From: CG03 sp034660675
GTDB lineage: Bacteria > CG03
Direction: 5' to 3'
DNA: 30,979 bases
Assembly (NCBI GenBank): GCA_034660675.1
Contig: JAYEJT010000169.1
Span: 1-30,979 of the forward strand
Numbering within the stretch: position 1 is the stretch's first letter; each line of letters starts with the position of its first letter. Made by a program: the position numbers and the translations under genes. The notes under the pieces were generated by a model. That model had not been told where the DNA came from and searched no databases. It was given only the letters and a program-made list of their open reading frames with translations. Shown one piece after another: positions 1 through 7,981 of the stretch.

Positions 1-127
1 CGAGGCAAAACCCCTCACTCATATGGCCCGCACGCCATCTGCCACGGCAGACTTGCAGCGGCAGACTTACAGCTCCGGATACTTCTGCCGTGCCTGCTTT
101 ATAAATGCTCTTATGGCAAAACTTCAG
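1..127 (+). repeat. Right part of a miniature inverted-repeat element (copy 1, cut by window edge)
   Basis: The first 127 bases match 7702-7828 with only two differences (C76 versus T7777, C117 versus T7818). They end in the same terminal repeat (110-127, CTTATGGCAAAACTTCAG), so this is the right-hand part of a second copy of the element at 7563-7828, in the same orientation. The left end lies outside the window. The next eight bases (128-135, TCAATTGG) would be its target duplication; this cannot be verified without the left flank. No credible protein is encoded: the frame starting at position 23 simply reads through the element into antisense sequence of the neighbouring gene. Confidence 0.85.
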
Positions 128-1666
128 TCAATTGGGGGTCTTTTTGAGCAGGTTGATATTTTTTTGGATGTTTTTTCTACCGGGACATCCGAGAGTTACG
201 GCTTTCTGCCAGGCCGCCAGAGCCTCTTCAGGCCGGTTGCTGAGATAGAGGGCGTTGCCGAGATTGTTGTAAACCTCTCCGTAATTGCGTATTTTTATTG
301 ATTCTCTGAACATCCTGACCGCCTCGTTATAACGTTTGTCGTTTATGTAAAGCATTCCGAGGGCGTAGGCGGTTTTTCCCGAGGTCGGAGAGAGCAGGTG
401 CGCCCTGAGCCACGCGCGCTCTGCTTTTTTTAAATCGCCGGCGGCATAGCTGTCGTAACCCTGTTTTCTTGAGATATCGCTCGCGAAATCTCTGACGCTA
501 ATTAGCAGGAAAAATAAACAGATAAGGGTAATTGCTATCTGCAGCAGTGTTGATTTTTTTGTAGCCGGCAGCATTTTTGCGGTGTGCTTTGCACCGTCAA
601 AAGAGAGAATGAGCGCAAAAAATATCAGCGAGGATGGGAGCTCGACGGGAAAATTTGTGACAGAATCAAGCATAAAAGCGGTAAGCGCCGCAAAGGCGTA
701 AAAATTCTTTTTTCGCAGAATTACAAGAGCTGAAAGCAGAAGGGCCCCGAATGATATGAACCCGGTTATGCCGCTTTCGGCCATTATCTGTATGTAGTCG
801 TTGTGTATTTTGCTTTCGGAAGTTGATTTGAGGTTGAAGTCTCTTTTTATGCTGTTCTGATACAGTGCGAAATTCGTTTTGACTCCGCCCCATCCTGTTC
901 CGAGAAGCGGCCGCGTTTTGACAATTTGCAGACCCGCGCGCCATTTAAAAAATCGTTTTTTGGCCGACATCGTTTTGGAAGAAGAGCCGCCTGCTATAAG
1001 GACGCAGAGAATGATTATCAGGTGAATGGGAAAAAGAATCCCGGGTAAGGACAGTCTCTTTTTTTTGCCGCCCCGGACGAAGAACAGTCCGAGAATGACA
1101 AGAAGAGAGAGGATGCTTCCGGCAGTTTGCGTTAAGAGTATGCATATATATGGCAGAATAGTTAAGTAGCCCAGGTTTCGTTTATCTGTCCAGGCGGCGA
1201 AAAAAGGGAAGCTTATAAGGAGAAAGCTGGACAGGAAATTGGGATTGCCGAGGGTGGAGTATATTCGCCCCGAAAAAGGGTTGGATGAAACAGCTGCCCC
1301 AAAAGATATTTTTTGTGCTATCCCTATTACGCACACGGCAATCACGGTAAAAGCTAAGAACTTCAGGGCTTTATTCCGCGCGGATGAGTCAAGCAGGAAG
1401 TAGAGCAGAAAAAGCGGCGTGGTGGCGGATAATTTAAGCAGCGATACGCTGACGTTTGCGCTGGCGGCGACGGAGAGAATAGTTATAAAAACAAAAACGC
1501 TCAGCGGCCCGGTAAGTTTCCCCGTGTGGGTTCTTTTCCGCTGGAGTAATATTTTCACTGCCGCCGTGCTTGTGACGGCAACGGCCAGCGTTGTTTTTAT
1601 AAGGTATGGATCTAATCCGAAGGGATTCAGGACAAGCGGTATCAGCAGGAAGAGAATAGCCGCCAA
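128..1666 (-). CDS. O-antigen ligase/polymerase-family membrane protein with C-terminal TPR repeats
   Basis: This 512-residue protein has about ten or more hydrophobic segments over residues 1-390. It carries the Wzy_C/WaaL-type periplasmic loop motif (HNDYIQIMAESGITG, roughly residues 290-304) preceded by the usual GTGWGG. The last ~110 residues are soluble and TPR-like (YDSYAAGDLKKAERAW, then AYALGMLYINDKRYNEA, then YNNLGNALYLSNRPEEA). By family it transfers or polymerises lipid-linked glycans on the periplasmic face of the inner membrane. The substrate is not visible from sequence; pilin-glycosylating ligases look similar. It lies 3 bp after the nucleotidyltransferase fusion on the same strand, so it is probably co-transcribed. 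Its TGA stop (128-130) sits immediately at the edge of the miniature element, inside the putative target duplication, so its last residues may have been altered by the insertion. Confidence 0.85.
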   Translation of the reverse strand: MAAILFLLIPLVLNPFGLDPYLIKTTLAVAVTSTAAVKILLQRKRTHTGKLTGPLSVFVFITILSVAASANVSVSLLKLSATTPLFLLYFLLDSSARNKALKFLAFTVIAVCVIGIAQKISFGAAVSSNPFSGRIYSTLGNPNFLSSFLLISFPFFAAWTDKRNLGYLTILPYICILLTQTAGSILSLLVILGLFFVRGGKKKRLSLPGILFPIHLIIILCVLIAGGSSSKTMSAKKRFFKWRAGLQIVKTRPLLGTGWGGVKTNFALYQNSIKRDFNLKSTSESKIHNDYIQIMAESGITGFISFGALLLSALVILRKKNFYAFAALTAFMLDSVTNFPVELPSSLIFFALILSFDGAKHTAKMLPATKKSTLLQIAITLICLFFLLISVRDFASDISRKQGYDSYAAGDLKKAERAWLRAHLLSPTSGKTAYALGMLYINDKRYNEAVRMFRESIKIRNYGEVYNNLGNALYLSNRPEEALAAWQKAVTLGCPGRKNIQKNINLLKKTPN

Positions 1667-1669
1667 GAT

Positions 1670-4168
1670 TTATTTAAGCCATTTCTTTATTTTCTCAGCG
1701 TGTCTTGCAATAATTTTCCGGGCTTCTCTTTTTGTGGGGGCTTCACAGGATAGGTTGAAACTTGCTTTGTCGGAGCTGGGCATGAACAGTATCCACGATT
1801 TTTTTTCTATTAACTTGATTCCGTCCACAAGTTCTGTTTTTGCGGCGGGGAAAGCATCTGAAAGTTTTCTCATCAGCAAACCCTTTTTCTCCCATGGGCA
1901 GTAAATTGATCTGCCGGAGATTTCAGGATCCTTGATTTTTGAAGTGATGTCCGACAGGTTTACCCCGAGCACCGAGCACAATTCAATAATTTTACAGATA
2001 CTGAACATTCCATCAAAACTCGGCTGAAACTCAGGGAAAATAAAACCGCCTTTTCCGTCGGCGCCGAAGACGATATCTTTTTCTTTGCACGTATCCATAA
2101 TCCTTTGCGGCGTTGCTCCGGACGCTGTGACGGCCAATCCGTATTTTTTAGCAATCTTTTTAGCCTGCACGGTGCAGTTAACGGGCAGGCATATGCTGCC
2201 TTTCTTTTTTGCCATTCCGAGGAGAGACAAAACAGCGAGCATGGCTTTTTGTGAATGGATCCTGTTGCCTTTCCCGTCTATGATGAATATTTTTTCTCCT
2301 CCCACGTCAAACATGACGCCCAGATCGGCTTTCACGGATTTGACGACATTGGCTACGGTCTCAAGAGACTGGATGAATTCTTTGTGTGTTTTGCTCGTTC
2401 GCTGGGGATGAAGAACTCCGTTTAAAGAAATGGTTTCTATTTTTAATCTGCCGAGAATAGACGGGAAAATCAGAGATGCCGGGGAGAATGCGTAATCACA
2501 AACTATTCTGGGGCTTTTTTTTCTTATGGCTGTTTCGTCCAGGTTGCTTAAAAAACCTTCTCTGTAATACTCGGACGCCCGCGGCGGAAGCATTATCTCC
2601 CCCACCTCGTCGATGCCGGCGCGGGTTATGTCGTCTTTGAAAAAGGTCTGTTCTATGGCTTTCTGTTTTGCCGGCGATATTTCGCAGCCGCTCTCGTCGA
2701 AAAACAGTATGTCTATTATGCGCGAATCAAAGGGCGACATGCGCACATGGATACCGCCGGATTCCCCCTCTTTACCGCTTTCGTATCTCACGACGGGGAT
2801 GGGCATGGTTCGCAGATCCCCGACTTTCACACCCGTGGATATCAGCCCCGCAATGATAGATCTTTTTATCATTCTTGAATTCTGATTTGCATCACGGGAT
2901 GTCAGAACATATTTGCCTTTCCCGATTTTATCTCCTAAAGCGGCGCCGAGGCGTGTGGCAAATTCGGGGGTGATCTCAATGTTCGCCAGTCCGTTTATGC
3001 CGTGGTTTCCAAAAAGGTTTTTGGAAAATCGGTCCGACCAGATCACGGAACTGTTTACAAAAGCGCCCGCCTCAACGGTTTTCTGCGGCCACACTTTTAT
3101 GTGCGCTTTCAGTGTTGCTCCGGAACCTATGTCGCAGTCGTTTCCCACGACGGCCCCCGGTGAGGTTTTTACATTGTCCGAGACATTTGTTCCGAAACCC
3201 ACGATTGTCTCTTTTATGTCACAGTGGTGCCCGCATTTGGAGTCTTCCTGCAAAACACTTCTGGAGATTTTGGAGTATTTGCCTATACGGCAGCCGTTCC
3301 CGAAACATGAATCACCAATTGTGGCGTAATCCCCAATTGTGACGTTATCTCCGAATATGGCGGGGCCGTCAAATTTTATTTTCTCCGGGATAACGGTGTT
3401 TTTTCCCGCCCAGACAGGGAAACCGTTTCTGATTTTTTTTCGCGCTTTTATGCCGAGTTTTATTTTTTCCGCCATCGTGTCATAATGACTGTTGAGGTAT
3501 TCTCCCAGATTGCCGACATCTTTCCAGTAACCGGGGCAGATGTATCCGAAAAGCCTTTCTTTGTTTTCAAGAAGAGCGGGGAACAGATTTTTGGAAAAAT
3601 CCATTTCACGGCCCTCCGGCAGGTATTTGAATATTTCGGGTTCAAAAATATATGTGCCGGTGTTTATGGTGTCCGAAAAAACCTCTCCCCACGTCGGTTT
3701 TTCAAGAAAACTTGATATTCTGCCGTCTTTTTTTGTAATAACGATTCCGTATTGGAGAGGGTCTTCCACGTGTGTGAGGATGATTGTCGCCAGAGCCTTC
3801 CTTTTTTTGTGAAACGCCACGGCTTTTTTGAGATCAAAATCGCAGATGACATCACCGCTTGTCACCATAAAAGTGTCTTTCATTTTTCCGCGGCATGTGC
3901 CCGCGGCTCCTGCCGTTCCCAGATCGGCGTTTGTTTTGACATAGTCCATTTTTATCCCGAATTTTTTTCCGTTGGCAAAATAATTTTTTATTATGTCAGG
4001 CTGATAATAGAGAAGAGAGGTGATGTTTTTGCTGTTGTTTTTTTTCAGCAGGTTGATAACGTGCTCCATTATTGGGGCGTTGGCCACATCTATCATTGGT
4101 TTAGGTTTGGCTATGGTCAGCGGCCTCAGCCTGGTGCCGAATCCCCCGGCAAGAATTATTGATTGCAT
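1670..4168 (-). CDS. Sugar-1-phosphate nucleotidyltransferase fused to a left-handed beta-helix and a degenerate phosphohexomutase domain
   Basis: Residues 1 to ~235 (of 832) form a GT-A nucleotidyltransferase with the signature LAGGFGTRLRPLT and the SGDVICDFD metal-binding strand; the class makes NDP-sugars such as GDP-mannose. Residues ~250-375 are hexapeptide-type repeats. Residues ~385-832 align with the phosphomannomutase/phosphoglucomutase fold. In that domain the catalytic-serine loop (family TxSHNP) reads HVRMSPFD and the metal loop (family DGDxDR) reads ADGKGG, so mutase chemistry is doubtful. Such fusions occur in other bacterial phyla and are usually annotated as mannose-1-phosphate guanylyltransferase. 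The nucleotide and sugar specificity cannot be read here. A good Shine-Dalgarno (TGGAGG, 4175-4180 on the minus strand) supports the ATG. Neighbours point to a role in supplying activated sugar for envelope glycan. Confidence 0.88.
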   Translation of the reverse strand: MQSIILAGGFGTRLRPLTIAKPKPMIDVANAPIMEHVINLLKKNNSKNITSLLYYQPDIIKNYFANGKKFGIKMDYVKTNADLGTAGAAGTCRGKMKDTFMVTSGDVICDFDLKKAVAFHKKRKALATIILTHVEDPLQYGIVITKKDGRISSFLEKPTWGEVFSDTINTGTYIFEPEIFKYLPEGREMDFSKNLFPALLENKERLFGYICPGYWKDVGNLGEYLNSHYDTMAEKIKLGIKARKKIRNGFPVWAGKNTVIPEKIKFDGPAIFGDNVTIGDYATIGDSCFGNGCRIGKYSKISRSVLQEDSKCGHHCDIKETIVGFGTNVSDNVKTSPGAVVGNDCDIGSGATLKAHIKVWPQKTVEAGAFVNSSVIWSDRFSKNLFGNHGINGLANIEITPEFATRLGAALGDKIGKGKYVLTSRDANQNSRMIKRSIIAGLISTGVKVGDLRTMPIPVVRYESGKEGESGGIHVRMSPFDSRIIDILFFDESGCEISPAKQKAIEQTFFKDDITRAGIDEVGEIMLPPRASEYYREGFLSNLDETAIRKKSPRIVCDYAFSPASLIFPSILGRLKIETISLNGVLHPQRTSKTHKEFIQSLETVANVVKSVKADLGVMFDVGGEKIFIIDGKGNRIHSQKAMLAVLSLLGMAKKKGSICLPVNCTVQAKKIAKKYGLAVTASGATPQRIMDTCKEKDIVFGADGKGGFIFPEFQPSFDGMFSICKIIELCSVLGVNLSDITSKIKDPEISGRSIYCPWEKKGLLMRKLSDAFPAAKTELVDGIKLIEKKSWILFMPSSDKASFNLSCEAPTKREARKIIARHAEKIKKWLK

Positions 4169-4191
4169 GTTTTACCTCCAGTTTTGCGATG

Positions 4192-6144
4192 TCAGAAACG
4201 AATCCGCGTTTCGGCTGTCATCGACTTGGTCGGATTGCCTGCGCTGTCGTAGTTTCGCCGGCTGACGATCAGCATTGTCACGTTTGGCGCGACCCGGTAA
4301 CCCACTTTTACTGCCAATATAGCGTTTTCATCCACTTTTTTTATATCGTTCCATGTGCGCGCGCCTTTTTTATCATAGTCCGCCTCCAGCGTGTAGTTGT
4401 CAAGCATTGGCAGTTTTGCCATTGTTGCCGAGGCTATCAGGTGCGGATAAAAGGGGTCGTTGTCTCCGACGGTGTTGTAATTTTCGTAAGACGCCCTGAA
4501 ATCTATTACCCTGAAAAATGAGAACCACGCTTCTATGTAGGGCCCGACTTTTACGGGGTCTTTCGTTCTTCCCCAAAGCTGCCGCACGGCTTTGGTCGTT
4601 GACGAATCTGTGACAGAGAATCTCATCCAGCGGTCAAGGTCGTAATGACCGTCGAAATAGCCGGGGATGAAGTTGTCTTCTATAATGCGGTACTCACCCC
4701 GGAAATTGAGGAAGAAGAGTTTTCCGCTCAATCCCGCGCTCTTACCTGTTCCTCCGTCCGTTATTGTTGTAGATATACCTGTTATGTAATTATCATTTTT
4801 GTATTTGTCACCGAGCCGCATTTTGGCCACATCTCCGTATATGGAAGTCTTGAAATATTTAAAACTGAAGAGTGGCAATTCCGCATCAGCGCCTATCACG
4901 GTCACGGCATCGTCTTTGGTGTCGCTGACAGCGTCGGGGTCTCTGTCCGTGCCCGCGGATGCCGCAATTTTCAGATTTCTGATGAGGGGGATACCTGTTT
5001 CTAAAAGAGGTCTCATATAAAACCGGCCGCCTATGATATCGGCTCTTGTCACATCGTCTGTCATGGCTTCAAGACCCCATTTGTTCATATCCAAATCAAA
5101 TTCAAGGCCTATCTTTTTGACATTGGGATAACGGGCCATGTTTGAATAGCTGTTCACTATGAAACCGTGACCTATAGAAACAGGTCTTCTGAACCTTCCT
5201 ATAAGAAAATAAAATGGATCCTGATGCTTGTGTCCCCAGCGTATGTAATCTATTTTTTCGGGGTATTTTTCTTTTTTCCACTCATCTTTAAGAATTTGGT
5301 TATTTTCATCAAAATGCACGACGAGTTCCAGCCCGATGCCGAGTTTCCCGAAGGTCAGTTCCGGAAACATGCTGAATTCGTAATAAACTTTTGTCACCCC
5401 GTCGCGTGTGAGAGCAACCGCGCCAATGGAGCCGTTCATGTCCATCATGCCGGAAGAAGAAGGGGCTCTTCGGGCGGCTTTGGTCACGGGTTCCGCTGCC
5501 GGGGCGTCTTTGCCGAAACTTTCTATTTCAGCGCGCGGCCGTGATTCCCGGCGCGCTTTTTCACGTTTTTCTTTTTTTGCCTTTTTCGCGGTTTTTCTGG
5601 AAGGGGCTTTCTTTTTGACCGGTTTTGAAGCCGGGCCGCCCTGTTCAACCGAAGACATCATGCCCTTTTTGACAAAAATTTCCTCTCCGGCGCCGGATGA
5701 ATCCATAACTCCGACAATGCCCTTGTCCACATATACATCGGTTTTTTTATCTTCGTTGACATCCACCGTGAATTTTGTGCCCCTGACCGCGCACACGGCC
5801 GCCGGGGTTCTGACAGTGAATTTCCTGCCCGGCGGGAGTTTCTCCACTTTTGCTAAAAGTCTCCCGAGCCAGATGTCCATCTCTTTCAGGTTTTCGCTGT
5901 TCTCCCCGAGTGAAAATATGGAGTCTCCCCTGATTTCTATGGTGTGGCCATCGGACAATCTGAGAGTGACCGACGCGCCGTTTTCCGTTGTTATTGAGTT
6001 CCCGGCGGTAACAAGCATATCTTTTTTAACGGCTTGCCATATTCCACCGCTGTTAAGATAAGCCTTTCCTGAAGTTTTCATAATAAAAGCTTCCTGCGCG
6101 TAAACAGAAGAGCAAAGAGCCAGTGCCAAAAGTATTTTTTTCAT
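4192..6144 (-). CDS. FecR-domain protein with C-terminal beta-barrel-like domain
   Basis: The 650-residue protein starts with a signal peptide (MKKILLALALCSSVYAQ, probable cleavage after Ala). A FecR domain follows at about residues 22-165, containing TPAAVCAVRGTKFTV. Next is a strongly basic Lys/Arg-rich linker (~residues 175-215). The rest is rich in alternating aromatic/polar strands and ends in RIRF; a terminal Phe is typical of outer-membrane barrels folded by BamA. I chose ATG 6144 rather than the upstream in-frame ATG at 6189 because GGAGGA lies just before it and the signal peptide begins there. FecR domains sense or bind in the periplasm in iron-regulated systems; the function of FecR-barrel fusions is not established. 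It is 23 bp upstream of the nucleotidyltransferase fusion and probably heads that operon. Confidence 0.8.
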   Translation of the reverse strand: MKKILLALALCSSVYAQEAFIMKTSGKAYLNSGGIWQAVKKDMLVTAGNSITTENGASVTLRLSDGHTIEIRGDSIFSLGENSENLKEMDIWLGRLLAKVEKLPPGRKFTVRTPAAVCAVRGTKFTVDVNEDKKTDVYVDKGIVGVMDSSGAGEEIFVKKGMMSSVEQGGPASKPVKKKAPSRKTAKKAKKEKREKARRESRPRAEIESFGKDAPAAEPVTKAARRAPSSSGMMDMNGSIGAVALTRDGVTKVYYEFSMFPELTFGKLGIGLELVVHFDENNQILKDEWKKEKYPEKIDYIRWGHKHQDPFYFLIGRFRRPVSIGHGFIVNSYSNMARYPNVKKIGLEFDLDMNKWGLEAMTDDVTRADIIGGRFYMRPLLETGIPLIRNLKIAASAGTDRDPDAVSDTKDDAVTVIGADAELPLFSFKYFKTSIYGDVAKMRLGDKYKNDNYITGISTTITDGGTGKSAGLSGKLFFLNFRGEYRIIEDNFIPGYFDGHYDLDRWMRFSVTDSSTTKAVRQLWGRTKDPVKVGPYIEAWFSFFRVIDFRASYENYNTVGDNDPFYPHLIASATMAKLPMLDNYTLEADYDKKGARTWNDIKKVDENAILAVKVGYRVAPNVTMLIVSRRNYDSAGNPTKSMTAETRIRF

Positions 6145-6211
6145 CTTATATCCTCCGTCCGGCTGTAAAAACCGGATCTTCCCTAACATGGCAGAACAAT
6201 TGTACGAGAGA

Positions 6212-6240
6212 ATTTTAACACTTTTCCAGCTTACTTACAA
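6212..6240 (-). promoter_or_regulatory. Putative sigma70 promoter for the fecR-like/glycan operon
   Basis: On the minus strand TTGTAA (6240-6235), a 17-bp spacer and TAAAAT (6217-6212) fit a housekeeping promoter. It overlaps the last codons and stop of cca and would start RNA near 6205, leaving a ~60-nt leader. That leader contains a small TCCGG/CCGGA hairpin (6158-6176) just before the GGAGGA ribosome site. Assigned by eye from consensus only. Confidence 0.5.
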
Positions 6241-7507
6241 GGAAACCGTATTCCTGGGATTTTGAAAGAATTTTTCCTCCCCTCCGATGTTTCGTGATTT
6301 CTTTTGCGAGTTGGCCCAACTGTTCGTTGGGAAAACCCATTCTTATGAGCTCCAGACTTGTGTGAAAAGGTTTTTTTCTTTTCAGGTGCAGAATATAATC
6401 CATGACGCGTTTTTCCGTTTTTGCCCCGGCCCCGGGATTCTTAGACTCGGCCAGTAGAACGAGGAGGAGCAGCTGCTCGTGCCGCAGTTCATCCGCTTCA
6501 ACCCGCCATACGGGATCGTTGACGGTGATCAGGCGCAGTATTCTGTTCAGGCGTTTCCCGGAAAAGAGGATGGCGGAGCTGTCTTTTTTCGTGAGTCCGA
6601 GATTGCGGGCAATATTTTTTCGTTTTACAAGCGGCAAATCTTTAAGCAGCGCCAGAAGCATGTAGAAAGGGATGTCAAATTTTTCCTGCAGATAAATGAA
6701 GAAATCCAGCCATATGAGGCGCGCCGTCTTCAAATCCTTGACGGCCGTTTTTTTTATTCCCGGCAGAACGGCTCCGGCAAGACCGGCGGCAAAAGCTTTT
6801 TCCATGGCCTCGGGGGCGTTTGCTTCGTTAAGAATGAGCATCAGTTCCCTTTTTGCGCGGAAGGATGATATTTTTTTGAGCATTCCGTTTCTCAGAGCTT
6901 TTTGCATACACCGTTTTGTGAAAGGCTCTATGCGAAAACCGAATCTTCCGGCAAATCTCACTGCCCTGAATATGCGCGTGGGGTCGTCCTCAAAGCTGTT
7001 CTCGTGAAAAACACGGATCAGCCCTTTCTTCAGGTCGGAAAGGTGGGATTTTTTGCAGGATAACTTTCCGAAATCTGCGCGATTGATTGAAAGGTAAATC
7101 GCGTTTATTGTGAAATCCCTCCGTGCCGCGTCCCGCTTTATAGTGGAATACCTGATGCTGGGCAGCTCTCCGGCCGCGGCGTATTTTTCTTCTCTTGCGG
7201 ATGCGATGTCAATTGTCAGCCTGCCTTTTTTTATTTTGGCAGTGTGAAATTTTTTATTCAGGGATACTCTGGCGCCGTTAATACGCTTTGCGAGTTCTCC
7301 GGCGAGCTCGCAGGCGTCACCCTCCACCACGCAGTCTATGTCAAAGTTCGGAAAACCCAGCAGTATATCGCGCGCAAATCCCCCGACGATATAGACGCGT
7401 TCTCCGCGATGCCCGGCCAGCTTTGAAATGGTTTTGATAATCTTTCGTTCCGCTGAATTTAATGCGGACAGGATATCCGGGAAATCTGTTTTTATTTTTA
7501 TTGCCAT
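6215..7507 (-). CDS. cca: CCA tRNA nucleotidyltransferase / poly(A) polymerase family protein
   Basis: A class II nucleotidyltransferase of 430 residues. Motif A appears as VGGFARDILLG followed by the catalytic DID (NFDIDCVV). Then come RRDFTINAIYLS, the DDPTRIFRAVRFAGRFGF motif of the neck domain, and a helical C-terminal body. The family adds or repairs the 3' CCA of tRNA in the cytoplasm; poly(A) polymerases and A-adding enzymes are close relatives and cannot be excluded by eye. No HD domain motif is evident. The start ATG has no clear Shine-Dalgarno; a TTAAAAT box ~8 bases upstream suggests a very short or absent leader, but I could not find a good -35. It is divergent from the LysM gene, with the miniature element in between. 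Confidence 0.88.
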   Translation of the reverse strand: MAIKIKTDFPDILSALNSAERKIIKTISKLAGHRGERVYIVGGFARDILLGFPNFDIDCVVEGDACELAGELAKRINGARVSLNKKFHTAKIKKGRLTIDIASAREEKYAAAGELPSIRYSTIKRDAARRDFTINAIYLSINRADFGKLSCKKSHLSDLKKGLIRVFHENSFEDDPTRIFRAVRFAGRFGFRIEPFTKRCMQKALRNGMLKKISSFRAKRELMLILNEANAPEAMEKAFAAGLAGAVLPGIKKTAVKDLKTARLIWLDFFIYLQEKFDIPFYMLLALLKDLPLVKRKNIARNLGLTKKDSSAILFSGKRLNRILRLITVNDPVWRVEADELRHEQLLLLVLLAESKNPGAGAKTEKRVMDYILHLKRKKPFHTSLELIRMGFPNEQLGQLAKEITKHRRGGKILSKSQEYGFLVSKLEKC

Positions 7508-7554
7508 TGCTTTTGTTATTTTAACAAATTTTCTGATTTTAAGAAATTTGAGTG

Positions 7555-7562
7555 TTCATTGA
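7555..7562. repeat. Left target-site duplication (TTCATTGA)
   Basis: Eight bases identical to 7829-7836, directly outside the left terminal inverted repeat of the miniature element. Confidence 0.8.
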
Positions 7563-7828
7563 CTGAAGTTTTGCCATAAGCAATCACGACAGAAGTATCC
7601 GTAGACGGACGCTCACGTATGCGGTTCGTCCTCCCAGGCGGACTTTCAGCTGCCTATTCGCCCGCCATAGGCGGACTTCGCAGGGCTCAGCTTCGCGGGA
7701 ACGAGGCAAAACCCCTCACTCATATGGCCCGCACGCCATCTGCCACGGCAGACTTGCAGCGGCAGACTTACAGCTCTGGATACTTCTGCCGTGCCTGCTT
7801 TATAAATGCTCTTATGGTAAAACTTCAG
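7563..7828 (+). mobile_element. Complete miniature inverted-repeat transposable element (MITE-like), 266 bp
   Basis: The ends are CTGAAGTTTTGCCATAAG (7563-7580) and, inverted, CTTATGGTAAAACTTCAG (7811-7828): 17 of 18 positions pair. A second inverted block lies inside (CACGACAGAAGTATCC at 7585-7600 versus GGATACTTCTGCCGTG at 7778-7793), offset by about 14 extra bases on the right. The element is flanked by a perfect 8-bp direct repeat, TTCATTGA (7555-7562 and 7829-7836), the hallmark of transposition. The interior has several small dyads (GGACG/CGTCC, GCCTAT/ATAGGC, CTGCCACGGCAG) and no transposase, so it must move in trans if at all. It fills most of the 474-bp gap between cca and the LysM gene. 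An 8-bp duplication is compatible with several IS families; I cannot name the parent. Confidence 0.85.
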
Positions 7829-7836
7829 TTCATTGA
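7829..7836. repeat. Right target-site duplication (TTCATTGA)
   Basis: Eight bases identical to 7555-7562, directly outside the right terminal inverted repeat of the miniature element. Confidence 0.8.
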
Positions 7837-7904
7837 GATGAAATCACTATATTTTTTTCCATTTGCCGGTAAAGGGGCCGTAATAATTTCAGCTTATTTA
7901 GCTA

Positions 7905-7934
7905 TTGACCGTAAGGCCGGCTTATTGGTAAAAT
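7905..7934 (+). promoter_or_regulatory. Putative sigma70 promoter of the LysM-phoH-ybeY operon
   Basis: TTGACC (7905-7910), an 18-bp spacer and TAAAAT (7929-7934) predict a start near 7941 and a ~40-nt leader before the ATG at 7982, which is preceded by GAGGAG. The promoter lies downstream of the miniature element, so the element is not needed for expression. It also argues against the longer in-frame start inside the element. Confidence 0.55.
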
Positions 7935-7981
7935 TCAGCAGGAAGCGGAGAATCGCCGGGTGTAATGAAACGAGGAGAGTT

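Noticed and set aside
1419..1904. 161-codon plus-strand frame across the junction of two minus-strand genes
   Set aside because: Both antisense genes carry clear family motifs; this frame has none.
5408..6061. 217-codon plus-strand frame
   Set aside because: Antisense to the FecR domain and basic linker of the real gene, which has a signal peptide and ribosome site.
7600..7650. CTCACGTATGCGGTTCG inside the miniature element resembles group II intron domain V fragments
   Set aside because: No full domain V/VI hairpin, no exon-binding sites and no reverse transcriptase; the inverted ends with target duplication explain the element better.
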